64,000 nt of DNA. Origin: Panax quinquefolius (Eukaryota; Streptophyta; Magnoliopsida; Apiales; Araliaceae). The stretch is from assembly GCA_020205615.1 (NCBI GenBank), contig CM035160.1:11817821-11881820 (forward strand), read 5' to 3'. Position numbers and translations under genes: made by a program. A model generated the notes under the pieces. The model was not told the DNA's origin, ran no database searches, and worked only from the letters and a program-made list of their open reading frames with translations. This document shows, piece after piece, positions 1 to 12,300 of the stretch. How positions within the stretch are numbered: position 1 is the first letter of the stretch; each line of letters starts with the position of its first letter.

Positions 1-669
1 ATGGCTCCATTCGGCGTTGTATGGAAGAAAGTGTCGTTCTCCGAGATCTTTGGGATGAGGTGGGTGAAGCAACGTTGTTGGGACCGGAGTTGAAACGTAT
101 GATAGACTACGGAAAAGATTCAAACGATCCGACAACGTATAAAAACCTCACAAAATCGACAAAAGAGTTATCTTGATCTTCATCGAAAGGACGTGGAATT
201 TGATATAGGAGATCATGTGTTGTTAAGAGTTGCTCCCATGGAAAGGAGTTACAAGATTTGAAAAGAGAGGAAACTTAATCCTCGATTCATCTGGTCCATT
301 TTAATCCTCGATCGAGTAGGAATGTAGCTATAGACTTCGCTTTACCGCCAAATATGTCTCGTGTTCATAACGCTTTTCACATATCCATGTTACGTAAATA
401 TGTGAAAGACCCGAACCATATTATTGAGTTAGAACCGGACGAAATATTCGGATGATTTGACGTATGAAGAGGTTCCTGTTCAAATTTTGGATAAGAAGGA
501 ACATATTCTACGCTCCAAGGTTATACCTCAAGTCAAAGTTTTGTGGAGGAACAACGATGTTGAGGAAATGACTTGGGAGTTAGAATCAAAATGAAATCAA
601 GGTATCCTTACCTCTTCGACATACCAGTATCGCACCCTAATTTCGAGGGCGAAATTTCATAAGGGAGGT
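1..669 (+). pseudogene. 3' end of Ty3/gypsy polyprotein (integrase C-terminus), broken
   Basis: Conceptual translation in shifting frames gives the standard C-terminal end of plant Ty3/gypsy integrase: RKDVEFDIGDHVLLRV near 186-234, NPRFIW near 280, RVHNAFH-like sequence near 360, DDLTYEEVPVQILD near 455-490, and KVLWRNNDVEEMTWELES near 535-590. Several in-frame stops and frame changes show it is not functional. It reads toward, and ends just before, a purine-rich tract and an LTR, as expected for the 3' end of a retrotransposon. The rest of the element lies left of the window. Confidence 0.9.
661..669 (+). other. polypurine tract of the gypsy element
   Basis: The sequence AAGGGAGGT lies immediately before the LTR start TGTAAGACCCC. 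This is the position of the plus-strand primer in LTR retrotransposons. The same tract occurs in inverse orientation beside the LTR at 59550-62241. Confidence 0.8.
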
Positions 670-802
670 TGTAAGACCCCACTTTTATAAATAAAGATGA
701 ATTTTCTATAAATATTATTTTTGAATATTATGGAATAATTTGATATAATGTTATAGTTGTGGGTAATATTTATAAATTTTGCAAAGTATGCAAGTGGTTA
801 TA

Positions 803-847
803 TTATATTCGATTGGTGGGGAATATTCGGTTTAGCGAGGAATATTC
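803..847 (+). promoter_or_regulatory. spaced GAATATTC-type motifs in LTR U3
   Basis: There are three XXATATTC motifs at 803, 821 and 840; the last two are perfect GAATATTC palindromes. The spacing is 18-19 bp. Each GAATATTC fits a two-unit heat-shock-element core (GAAnnTTC). Function is inferred only. Confidence 0.4.
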
Positions 848-1398
848 AATGACAACGGCTCAATCATTGGTGGACCCTACAATGTAATTATCATTTGATT
901 GAGAAAAAGACAAAAATATTTTATTGAAATAACGGCGGAAGTTTTACCGCTTGATCTTTGTTGAACTACTCGGTAGTAAAAGTACGATGTCGATGTGGTT
1001 GCGTAAGTAGCACACTACAGTATTGATTATTGATGCTTATGTGAGAAGTCACTCAGTTTGATTCCATTATTGTCGATTAATAATATGAATTATTATAATG
1101 ATAATGACGCTTTTGTTTTATTCGTATTATTAACGTAATAAAACGTAAACATCTTTTGTATAAAAATGTAATACTTTATTAAAGTTATTCTATAAATAAA
1201 ATATATTATATTTTATTATGCATAGTGTTTTGCATAGTGTTTTTGCATAGTGTTGCATAGTGTTTGCATAGTAAAATGTTTTTTATAAATAGAATATATT
1301 ATATTTTATTTAAAAGATTTTGCTTTAAATATGGACCGTCGATTAAAGTAAATCAATCTGGACCGTTCATGGATTAATTACTATGCATTCTATTTTCC

Positions 1399-1407
1399 TA
1401 TAAATAG
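1399..1407 (+). promoter_or_regulatory. LTR TATA box
   Basis: TATAAATAG follows TTTTCC. The same box in the same context occurs in the other LTR copies (26018, 47336, and 60874 on the minus strand). It probably marks the U3/R promoter. Confidence 0.65.
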
Positions 1408-1609
1408 AAGCTCATTCCTTCATTATTTTCTTACGAATTCACCTGAAACTCTGAGAGAAAACTATAGAGAGAAAGAAGAAAAGTATTCTGCAAATTCACT
1501 TTGCCATATTCGATTCTTCCAAGTAGGGAATATTATCTATTGTACTCGTAAGGGATATTATTCTTTTGTATTCGTGAAGAGAACTTGATTTATTCCATTC
1601 CTTATTATT

Positions 1610-1915
1610 ACATTGGAATAACTCGATATCTGCTTTTACCTATACTTGGTGACATTCTTCTATTATTACATTGGAACATCCTGTCATGTGTTTTACACCG
1701 ACCTGGTTCCGCCTTATTATTATTACATTTGGAACATCCATCTGCATGTGTTTTACAGGACCGGTTCCGCTCTTATTATTATTCATTGGAACATCCTGCT
1801 GCATGTGTTTTACACCGACTGGTTCCGCTCTTTATTATTATTACTCGCTGGAATATCCCATCTGCATGCGTTTTCTGTGGGACTCGTTCCGTTATTTATT
1901 ATTCGTTGAATAACT
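1610..1915 (+). repeat. about 60-bp tandem repeats in LTR
   Basis: About five imperfect units contain TTATTATT, then TGGAACATCC, then GCATGTGTTTTACACCG and GGTTCCGC. GTTCC and GGAAC within and between units form inverted pairs. The matching array in the second LTR is at 26220-26560. Long reading frames here are by-products of the repeat. Confidence 0.8.
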
Positions 1916-2394
1916 CATTTATGCATGCGCCTATCGCATGCATGGTGATTTCTTTTGTTATTACATTCTTTATTATACCCAATTAGTTAAAACTTTGACT
2001 TATATACTCCATGAAATTAGTGGAATATCCTCGACATTTAAGGCTTCATCCAAATCCTTTCATGGAAATATTCTTCTCAATATTCTTGAATTTTACTCTA
2101 CAAAGCGATGATCGTGTTGTGATTTGGGCGTTAATAATTCCTGGATAAAATAATTCTTGAACTTGTTTTATTGAATTCTTATATCATTGTCATCATCCTC
2201 ATGTTTATATTTTTTTAAAGTCATCCGTAACTTTAGAGGCGTGGATGGACTTGGTATGATTATGACCGAGGATTATTCGGTGTAATCACGAATAGTAATG
2301 TTACAAGTGATGTGGTAAAAATCCTCGATGGTAGTAGTAGTGCATTGATGGATAGATTGTTGGCATGATCATGACCATTAATGAATACACAACT

Positions 2395-2468
2395 ATTCTT
2401 GGCCCGTAGATGCGAGAATAATTGTGGTCGTGATACTAAAGAATATCCTTGGCCGTAGTGGCGAGGGT
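2395..2468 (+). repeat. two hairpin repeats with conserved loop in LTR
   Basis: Two units have loops close to GCCCGTAGTG flanked by pairing arms: ATTCTTG with CGAGAAT (2395-2419) and ATCCTTG with CGAGGGT (2445-2468, using wobble pairs). They are homologous to the hairpin units at 27065 and 48697-49090. Confidence 0.6.
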
Positions 2469-3015
2469 GATTCGATGATGTGGATTATTTATTAAAGTTT
2501 CGAGTCTCAAATTTAATAATGATGAAAAACCTTTTAAATCATAAAAGATAGTAGATTTTATTTTCTACTTGACTCTTTTAATGGATTGATATTCCTACCG
2601 TAGTTAAACCGGTTTGTCTATTGTATTTTATCGGTTTAACATTGTTGAAGACTATTGATAATTTATTCTCGCATTATCTTAGTCATAATATTTCTTACCG
2701 GGCTAGTTGAGCTCACCCTTTCTTTCACCGTTCTCTTCGTGAAATGAGAATATAGTTTGGACGAGTCGGGAAACGAGTGATGGTCCTGAAGATAAGATTA
2801 GTAGTCCTCACTATTCGTGAAATAGTGTGATAATAATTGTAATGAGGACTTTTGTTTGAGTTTGTATAATATATAGTAGGCGATATTTGTATTTAAACTC
2901 ACGCTTTATGTCGTATTGTACACGACAGTTATGTTAATAAGTTGTATTTAAATTCTGTACCATGTAAGTGGCGACCCAAGATGGGTGATGTATACCTAAT
3001 TTTGGGGGCGTCACA

Positions 3016-3352
3016 CTCCTCATCTCAAGTTACTTGTAACACTTACCTTATTGGATGTCCCAAAAGACCAAGCAAGCTACACTTTTGGTTTATATGAATT
3101 AAATACAATTACCATATACAATGAATAAATATATATTAGGTGACTAAGTTTGCGCCCCACTTGAGTTGCTGTAAGAGAGATTAGAGAACAATTTGATTCT
3201 TCTAATTTTGAGGGGTCCACTTAGAGTACTTTTATATATAATATTAAATCTTCTAATGAGAGTGCAATAAGATGTGTAGCAAGTAAATTGAGAAATAGGG
3301 AGTATGAAAGATGGGGTGGGGGGGGATTATTTACTGGTAACTTGTGACTTAC
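3016..3352. other. intron or truncated 3' part of ML-domain gene
   Basis: This stretch lies between the LTR end and the last visible exon of the ML gene. It begins, on the minus strand, with a GTAAGT donor. No exon encoding the expected C-terminal strand of the ML fold was found. It is AT-rich and otherwise featureless apart from a poly-G tract at about 3317-3325. Confidence 0.5.
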
Positions 3353-5223
3353 TGGTGGAGTGATTCCAGGTAAGAGTTGGGTGTGAGAGAGAACAAATTT
3401 TCCCGCTGATATAGGGCAGGATGTCTTCTCACAAATATTGTGAGATTCTGTATGGACAGTAACTCCAAAAAACTTAACCTCGAGACTCAGTTTCCCTCCA
3501 GATATTGTTTTACCTATAGGAAAGAAGATACATATCAACGAAAGCTGAGAAACTTATCCAAGGTTCATTACCACATATGCTTTTATTATTAAATATGTCA
3601 CTCTCTTGATGAAGAAAATGACAATAGTAGAGTTGAAATATTATCTTACATCAAGGTTAAAAGAAAAGGCACTTTTTTCTGTCACAGCCTCACATGGTGA
3701 AATTGCACAAGGAAACAGTTTCACTTCAAACGCATTACCTTATGTTAATTGCACCTTTTCTTACATGGGTTTTGATCAATTTGGGGATTAATTTAGACTC
3801 ATTAATTGATTGAATTTATATAAAATTAAAAGTGCATTTGATAGTCTATTACAAGGAGATTAAAAGAGAGTAATATATAATTCAAGTAGGAATTATATAT
3901 TATGTTTTAATTGTATCCAAAGTGGAGTACATGAAAAGGTTCATTGTTGTTTAAGAAAACTATTTTCTTTAAGTCTCACATTGAGTAGGAATAAAACTCT
4001 TTAATACTTTATAAGTATATGTGGAATAGTTTAATTCACTAGTGGTACTAAAGGAAAGGCTTGGAGTTGGTCACAATGACATGGTACAAAGCACCACCCG
4101 CCCGCGCCCGCATCCCGCGTCCCGCTAGGAGCCTCGCCCGAGCCAAGAGCCTACTTTTTGGCATTGAACCAGATTCATAAACTTCATTAATGTTTAAACA
4201 GTTTTGTGTTTAATCATTATGGGATATAAATAAGTTTTAAAACTGATATGTGATTATTACATTATTTACTTTGTAAATAATGCTTAATTTACATTTCAGT
4301 TACGAAACTGAATAGTCTCCATCTTCTTTCTTCCAATCATCTATACAGTAGCATAAATTAGAGGTTCAGAAAGTGAGTTGCTATCACTTAGAATAAATAT
4401 AGGCTTTGACATAAAATCCTGGAGGTATATTGCTAGTAGCCTTTAGCAAACCTTAGTGGTAAGAGACAATAAACACCTTAAGGACAAGGATTACCCGTGT
4501 CAATCATTGGTCCTAATTTTCTGTATTCATTATATTTCTTAACACCTTATCATTGCTTCTAATGAATTTAGAATAAAATAGAATAGGGAGGAAAAAAATC
4601 AATATTTGGAATTGAAGGAAGAAAATGATGCAGTAAAACAAAATCCTCAAGTTGGTGCATAAAATAGATTAAAAGTTATCCACATCTAGATTGCATTCAC
4701 AGGAATTCAAAACACTAACTACAATATTAAGGTCAAATAAAAATATATAAATGCTTTCACAAAGGCAAAATAATCAGGGTATGAAAATGAAGTTACCGGT
4801 GGAAGCTGATATTTTAAAGGTGGCCGGTTTTCCGCTCACCACCGGATCAGGGACCATGTCAACACCCTCCACCTTAACATCATAATGACCTTTTTTATCT
4901 GCATTCATTTGAAAACCCCTGAAAATTAATTTCATCAAAAATACCCAATTCCACTGACAATAAAGCAATACCAAATCACCAGAAAACTACCCCACTTAAA
5001 ATAAATCAGAAATCTGACAGTTTATATAGAGATAACTCTAAAAAGAAACAAGGAAGATGGAATATTAGCTAAAAAGTAAAAAAGAAGGAAAATTGCAGAG
5101 AGATTGGAGGAGGAAAGTCGACTGACCACAGTACTTGACTGCTGTAGCTTGAACTGATGGTACGAACAAACAAAAAGCGAGGAGAAAAAGACGAGTGAGA
5201 TTGAAGGGGCGATTTGCCTCCAT
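3353..5223 (-). CDS. secreted ML (MD-2-related lipid-recognition) domain protein, 3' end missing
   Basis: Plant ML proteins are small secreted or vacuolar lipid-binding proteins related to phosphatidylglycerol/phosphatidylinositol transfer proteins. Exons on the minus strand: 5223-5127, 4898-4797 and 3513-3353, all with GT-AG junctions and matching phase. Residues 1-27 are a signal peptide (MEANRPFN, then a hydrophobic LFLLAFCLFV segment, cleavage near VQA). The ML domain follows: VKYCDKKGHYDVKV, PDPVVSGKPATFKIS, ISGGKLSLEVKFFGV, HTESHNICEKTSCPIS, LPGITPP. The family cysteines (YC, NICEKTSC) are present. After GITPP there is a clean GTAAGT donor. The last exon, normally about 30 residues with the final cysteine, is not seen before the retrotransposon LTR ending at 3015. 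The gene is either split by the element, with its end left of the window, or truncated. Intron 2 (3514-4796) has a short GC-rich stretch at about 4095-4150 of unknown nature. Confidence 0.85.
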
Positions 5224-6308
5224 ATCCGATTCAATATAAAGGAACAAACTGGGTATCAAATTCAGGCCGATTGAAATGCAGAGCAAAAGAAGAGAGAGAA
5301 AGAGGAAGGGAGATGCAAAATTGACTAAGAAGAGATGGGCTTGGATCTATCTAGTTTTTACATTTTTTATTTTATTTTTACTGTATTTTTTAAGCGTTGA
5401 ATAACTGCTACAAACCGGAATCCTAATCAATTGGTAACACCTACGTAATAATCAACTCCTCCTTAATAAAAGCATATACAATATTTGATAAATTAATTCG
5501 TTTTAATTCATCAATTAAAATGAATTAATTCGGATAATTAACTTAATTTAAAAAAATTACATATTTATTTTTTCTAAATTGATTCAATCATGCAAAACCT
5601 GTTTGAGGGTTATAAATAAGTACATTCACATAGTCACTTAAAATTAATAACTATTTTTAATTGTTCATATAAATACAATGTATATACATAATTTATGAAG
5701 AATGTCAAAGTCTACTATGCTTTATATAAATAGCCTAATACTCCCTCATTTCTCCTCCATATCTTTCATTATTTTTATTTTCTGAATTTTTTGGATAAAA
5801 AAAGTTAACAAATTGGAGAGTAAGAGATCTTCTTCGATAAGTATATGTGTTTTAATAACTCCAAATGTAGTTGTGTATTTATTATTTTCATCTGTCGTAA
5901 ACAATATATATATATATATATATATATTTTATGTTATTTATTTTACATTCACATGAAATTAAATATTATTATTTCTAATATAAACAATTGTAAAAAAACA
6001 AAGATTACTAGTTCTTAATATGACGGATTTATACTGTCGTCGGTCAATTTTGGAATATACCATGTCCTATAAAATATTCTATGGGTTTTTATGAAATTTT
6101 ATAAATTGATGATTTGTCAGTTTTGAAAATATGATAAGTAACTACTCCATAATTGTTACAGTTATTTGTATTAAACTTAAATAATTATGTATTAACTTTT
6201 ACTAAATTAAATCTTTAAAATATGCGAGATACATTTCATTTTTTTAAAATTAATTTATAAAATTTATAAATTTGAAATTACTTTGAGATTATATAATTTT
6301 TATATTAG

Positions 6309-6352
<44 letters not shown>

Positions 6353-7011
6353 CTAGTTCTCAAAAAATAAAAAGGAAAAAGGAAAGAGGAAAGATGAATT
6401 GCAGGAAGATAGAGATTGGAGATTGAGTTGTGAGATGAGAACAATAGTAATATTAGGATATGCAACTTAGAAAGGGTTTATCCAATGGAATTCATAGGTA
6501 TAGGAAGAAGCCCTATTAAATAGAGATTTTTTCTTTCGACTGTTAATACAATATATAAAGACCATATTTCGACTGTTAATACAATATATAAGGACCGCTA
6601 CCACAAAAAGTAATACACCCTTGATCGTGAAATATCGATTGCTTGTTGAACTCTGTGAATTGCATGAAAGTAAGAGTGATTTACTACTCTTATCTTACTT
6701 GTTACTAGACGACTAATCAATTCCTTAAAATGATAAAAAAAAAAGGATTCCAACAAGCATGGATTTGCTTCTGTGGATATTTATAAAGAGAAGAACTTTC
6801 AGAAATCAGAGCAACAACGAAATTAACCTTTTAAAAAGAAAAAAAGACAAGCTAGTCAAACAGGTAAATTTCTTGATAATAGTTGTTCTTACAAATCCCA
6901 AATTGTACCAGATAACAGAACAGCACAAGTGCAGTGCCCATACAACATTTCCTCCTATATATTTATGACCAACAATTAAAACACATTTTCCCTTCCCACT
7001 ACTTCAAGTTT
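5224..7011. repeat. AT-rich intergenic region with (AT)n and a 33-bp duplication
   Basis: No gene is supported. It holds (AT)n microsatellites at 5904-5927 and 6312-6350. A 30-bp sequence starting TTTCGACTGTTAATACAA is present twice in tandem (6534-6563 and 6567-6596). The right part probably includes the 3' UTR of the DnaJ gene. Confidence 0.7.
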
Positions 7012-9462
7012 CTACTGCTGAGCACATTGAACTCTCTGAGCTCCGCCACCGTGCATATCCTCATCCTCGTCATAAGCCTCCTGCTGTGCCTGAGCCTGCT
7101 TCCTACGCATCTCTTCCTCGATGTTCACATCATGCAATGTGGTCTCTTCACACTCATCCAACTCCATGGGTGTCATCTGCGATGTTGGCCGCGGTGGTAG
7201 AACTGCCTCCAGCACTTGGACCTGATCTGGGGTTAAGGAGTCGGGGAATTCAACATTGAAATGAATGTAAAGCTTCCCCTTCATAAAGGGCCTCTGGTAC
7301 ATCGGCATACCCTCATCGCTAATTGCCTTGAATTGATCTGCAATAAAAACCACATCATTAAATTCGTTGATACAAAAGGATTACCTTACAATGTGATAAG
7401 CCAGATAAATTCAAAGATTTACATACCAGGCTTGACAGCTTCTCCTGGATTTGACTTGATAAGTAGGTGTCTGCCATCCAGATGAGTCAAAACGAACTGG
7501 AAGCCGCATAGAGCCTCTGTGAGAGAGAGAGTGTGCTCCACAAATAGATCATCACCCTTTCTTTTAAACTTGGGATGTTCCTTCTGCTGGAGGACAAACA
7601 CTATATCCCCAGTTACCGTGTCAGGCTGCAAAACATCGATACATAATTAAGAATATTAGTAATTCATATAATCCTCAATAAAGAAATATAAACTAAGGTT
7701 GGCACTTTAAGAATTTTAAGTAAACACACCGCTTCATCAGCTTCCCCAGGGAAGGTAATCTTCTGCCCATTCTGCATTCCCTTCTCCACATGGACTTCCA
7801 ACACCTTTTTCTCTTGGACAACCTTCTCACCTTTGCACTGAGTGCACCGATCCTTATCGCTTATGCTCTCTCCAGTTCCTTTACATTCGTTACAAGCATG
7901 CTGCATTTGCTGGATCATAGAGGGCCCAAGCTGTCTAACTGAGACCTTCATGCCAGACCCTTGGCAACCAGGACACTTCATTGATGCTCCAGATTTTGAT
8001 CCCGTACTATATAGAACATGGATAACCAAAACCATAAGCATACTCGAGTATTATATGAAGAATCAAATTACAAACATAATCAACACCAAAGCACTCACCC
8101 ATTGCACTTCTTACAAAGCACATTGCGGGATAGAGAGAGCTTCTTCGAGATCCCACTATACAAGTCCTCCAGAGAGACCTTCAAAGGATGCACAACATCC
8201 TCTCCTCTCCTCTGCCTTCGTCCCCTACTGCTACCACCACCACCACCACCTGATCATTAACAGGCTGATAGTCAACAACTAATGTTCAAACAAATAAAGC
8301 TACAGACCAGTACAAAAGTTTTTGATAGTACTCAGATACACATTGAAAAGGAACTACATAAAAAATTAAAATAATACAGCATTGCAAAATATTCAACAAT
8401 AGATAGTGGAAACTATATCTCACCTCCAAACGGATTTCCACCACCAAAGAAGGACTGGAAGATGTCAAATGGATCATTCATTCCTCCACCACCACCCATT
8501 CCTTCCTTTAGTGCATCTTCACCATACTGATCATAGATCCCACGCTTCTCAGGGTCACTTAGAACCTCATAAGCCTGCGCAAGCTCCTTAAACTGCAACC
8601 AAATCGCAATGTAACATCTCAGCAAACTACTTCACCTTAAATTTAGAAGAATTGAGCAAAAACATTACATCAAACAATGATTTCCAGACAACACAATTTG
8701 CACAACGAATGATTTGTCTTCACAATCAATGCAGTTTTCACAATAATTGAAGTCCTCGCAGCTAAAAAACAACCTTTCTCGATCTTGAGAGTCGCATGTA
8801 ATATACAAACTCAAATTCAATATTCCAAAATTATACAAACATAAGTATTAAGCTATTTCTCCATCTTTGAGTATACACATGAAATTTATAAATTCACCGA
8901 CAAATATCAACCATTAAATATAATAAATATACCCATATTCCATCTGAATAATATTCACCCCAAAGAGTTGCCGACAAAACGAATCAAACTCACATAACAG
9001 TAAAACATACTAGCCTCCAATTACAGAGCTAAAACGTTCCCATAGGAAATCTTTGCCACAAGTATAGCAGTCTAACACTAATAATAATAAAAAACTAATA
9101 ATAATAAAAAACATAGCAATTTACTGCAATTACATAACCAAAATTCAATAACTCCCATACAATCTCATAAATGTATACATAATAACCAGAAAAAACAACT
9201 AATGCATAAGACCGTAAAATTAAAACTACAGAATAATATCAGAAATCATCAAAAAGAACCGATTTACAACAGATCTACATAAAAGCATCAACAAATTGAT
9301 GAGGTAAATTACCTTCTCAGGATCACCACCCTTATCCGGGTGATTCTTGATCGCAGCCTTGCGATAAGCCTTCTTCAAATCATCCTGTGAAGCATTCTTC
9401 GACACCCCCAAAATCTCATAGTACTTAGTATTGTCACTCTTCTTCGGCGCCCTTCCAAACAT
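7012..9462 (-). CDS. type-I DnaJ/Hsp40 co-chaperone (plant DNAJ2/3, ANJ1 type)
   Basis: It stimulates Hsp70 ATPase and delivers unfolded clients in the cytosol or at membranes. Six exons on the minus strand: 9462-9313, 8592-8424, 8249-8099, 8006-7730, 7625-7427 and 7337-7012. They join in frame to 423 residues, close to the family's usual 415-425. Domains in order: J domain (residues 1-70) with HPD at 41-43; Gly/Phe linker; cysteine-rich zinc domain with four CxxCxGx repeats ([32 protein letters not shown]); C-terminal substrate-binding domains; and the end CAQQ, a CaaX-type farnesylation signal known in this subfamily. The start is the family start [20 protein letters not shown]. All junctions are GT-AG and no lesion was seen. 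A TATATAA box near 9580 on the minus strand is a plausible promoter. This is the cleanest gene in the window. Confidence 0.96.
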
Positions 9463-11980
9463 CTTCTTATCTTCCTCTCTCCACCAAATTCAACAATCAA
9501 AACACAAGATTCAATCTATATACAACCCCAATAAAACCCTTTAGCTTTTTTTTAGATGGATTGGTGATTGTTGTCGAGTTATATACATTGAAAGGGGACG
9601 ATGAAGGCAAAACACGTTCTTAGGAAACCGTGTTATAGGTCTCGTTGTATATATACGCAAAATTTTAAGAAATGGTAAAAGGTTTATTTTAATATGGACG
9701 GCTGAGATTGGACTATAAAAAAGAATTGGGGAGGGGGGTGTTTATGGCGGTTGGATGTGAAATTTTGACAAATTAGGGAACCATCTAGAATTTCTGAAAA
9801 ACTGGTAAACTGAATAATCTGGACCTTTGGTTTATTTGACGGATATGATGAGAGTTCTAGATTGTTCTGCACCTTCCAAGTACTCTCGAGTTACTTTTTG
9901 AAATAATTTTTTTGTATCTAATATTTTTTAATTTAATATTGTATATTTATTTTTTACAACTAAGTAAATGTCCTACTAAAAGTAAAAGTTGGCAAGATTT
10001 GGATTTATACATACAAATCCTTAATTATATTTTTTGCTATTTTAGTTAGGGTGTTGATATTGCTAATTGGAGAGATTATTTATATTAATTTATTATCACT
10101 TCAAATTATTTAATTTCATAATTAGTCTGTTATTTAATTCATTAAACTATTTTTAATCATTTTTAGTGTAATTTTATATCTCAAAGTATAGATTATATAA
10201 TATCACCCATCCACTTGAAATTATGATTCATTATCAAATGAACTTAAAATAATAAAATAAAACTCATGAAATTAAATAATAGACTAATTATAGAATAAAA
10301 AATCCAAAATAATAGTACTAGTAAACAAGTTTGATAACTAGTACAAAACATGTATAAACTTTAAAACAACATATTTAAACAACAATAATAATATAACATT
10401 TTCAATACCAGTCTCAAATCCTATATATTAGTTGGTAAATGATAGTGCCAAAAAAAAATGTTTAAATATTACCTGGGTATACATAAATATTTTATGAGAA
10501 TGAACAAGTGAGAACATGCTATGAGAATTGAAACTGCATTCATTGGAATAAGAAAATAAATAATAATACATTTAGCTTATATTTAAACAATTGAAGATCA
10601 TTTACCCTAGTTTAGATTAGAGTTGAAGATTGAAACAATTGAAGATTATTGAAGATTCAAAATTGGAGCAAGAGAAATTCAGATTTGTATTCTCAATTCC
10701 TGACTTCTTTTTAATTACTTCTATATTTATTTTTCAATGTATAAATAATTGTGGATTATAGATCTTGACTTCATCATGAGCTAAACTCTATTTTGAAATT
10801 ACAATGGATCTTGTTGCGTAGTTTACTTTGATATGATTCCTTGTTAGTCTTGCTCATTATTATTGGATTGGCTATTATGGTTTGTGTTTATTTGCTTAAT
10901 TGATTGGCCATCAATTATCGTGACAACTCGTATGAAATTGAGAAACGAATTATGGGTTTTGATATGATCATAATAGCATGTGTTTGTGACTTTTAAATAG
11001 TGTTGGAATTCATGATTCGTGCCTAGGATAAAGATATACATATGCATCACATGTAATCTAATAATAACTTGTGCTTAAATTCTCTTTAATTGTAATTCAC
11101 ATAGAAATATAATGGATTAGTTAGTTAAGGTGTTCATCTTAATTCTATTATCTGTGGATTTAAGTTGATATGGGTATGGTGCATTGAGAGATGGTCATAT
11201 TTTAATTTCGTGTTCTTAATTAACAATCCAGATAATTAATTTGATTTAACGGGAAGTGTATTGATTTTTTGTGGGCCTGGCAAAATATTTAAACTCATGG
11301 TACTGCCCATTACTTGATACAATTTTTAGCCCAAGAAAATGCGAGCCATTTTGGTCCAGTCCACAAAAAATCGAGCCGTTTTGACCCGACCCGTTTGGGT
11401 CAGGCCAAAAAAATGTCAAAAATTTATCATAAATCAACTTAGGCCTATCCATTAAAAATCGGGCTTTAAGCTTAACTTTTTTAGCCCGCCAAAATCTTGC
11501 GCGACCCGTTTGCCAAGTAGACTAATTAGGGTTCTTTACATAAGTATACAACAAATAGAAAGTAATTACAAGAAAAGTGCATCAACTAAATATTTACAAA
11601 AAGATTGTACATATTACAAAAATAGTACAATTCACATTAATAAGGAAACCTAAAATTAAGGACAAATAACTGCCATACTTAATAATTTAAATTCAAATAT
11701 TTGGATCTAACAACAACAACAAATTCAAAATCAAAATAATAATTCAAATTTAAATATTCAAATTCAAATCTTTATCTCCCTCACATACACTTTGAAATAA
11801 TAGTCCGTTGCTACACCGCCGCTACACCTCACATACTCGCCGCTACACCGCCGCGAATCTCCGTTGTCCAAAACGCTAATGAGAATAAGAAAAAAGATTC
11901 GCCCTACAAAAAGTTTAAAAATAAATAAATGTAACTATTAATGTTCTGAATTTTTTTTTATAACTATTTTGTTACTCATA
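9463..11980. other. intergenic, AT-rich, with degenerate repeat fragments
   Basis: No supported gene. A stretch at about 11260-11520 has repeated CCCGACCCGTTT / GGGCTTTAAGC and GGGCC blocks, like the interior of non-autonomous hAT elements, but no ends or target duplication could be set. The stretch 10580-11230 has the character of an old repeat (ATGAGCTAAACTC motif), unassigned. Confidence 0.4.
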
Positions 11981-11989
11981 AATAATAAA

Positions 11990-12300
11990 ATGGTTACCTT
12001 TGTATGAATGATTGGCTACCAACTCCATCACATTTAAACGAAATTGGCAACTTAATAAAATGAATTGGTAATCAAACTTTTATACATAGTAACCAAACTT
12101 TTATACCAAGATAACTAATCTATCTTCACACTGCAGATGAATTAGTTACCTTCGTTCGAAAGTTTGGCAACCAACCGTATATGAAGGTTTTCGCTACCAA
12201 ATCGTATTACATGCAAAATAATTTGGAAACTTAATAAAATGTAAATTGGTTACCTTAGCATGAAGGTTTGGCTACCAACCGCATTATGAAAAAAAAGCTG
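11990..12300. repeat. diverged tandem repeat, roughly 100-150-bp unit
   Basis: Three partial copies share the order TTGGTTACCTT, TGAAGGTTTGGCTACCAACCG, AATTGGCAACTTAATAAAATG. Copies start near 11990, 12139 and 12248. No coding content. Confidence 0.6.

Larger units (their letters stand above)
670..3015 (+). mobile_element. gypsy-family 3' LTR (2346 bp)
   Basis: The LTR begins TGTAAGACCCC after a polypurine tract and ends GGGGGCGTCACA, with TG...CA boundaries. Its ends match those of the copies at 25047-27651, 46143-50184 and 59550-62241. Inside, in order, are GAATATTC-like palindromes (803-847), short GCATAGTGTTT repeats (1219-1270), a TATA box (1399), about 60-bp tandem repeats (1610-1915) and hairpin repeats (2395-2468). 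By eye it is closest to the 25047 copy. It is the 3' LTR of the element whose integrase end is at 1-669. The right flank is CTCCT; the matching left flank lies outside the window. Confidence 0.9.

Noticed and set aside
6759..6968. Small Lys-rich frame downstream of the DnaJ gene
   Set aside because: AT-rich, short, no homologue recognised; probably DnaJ 3' flank.
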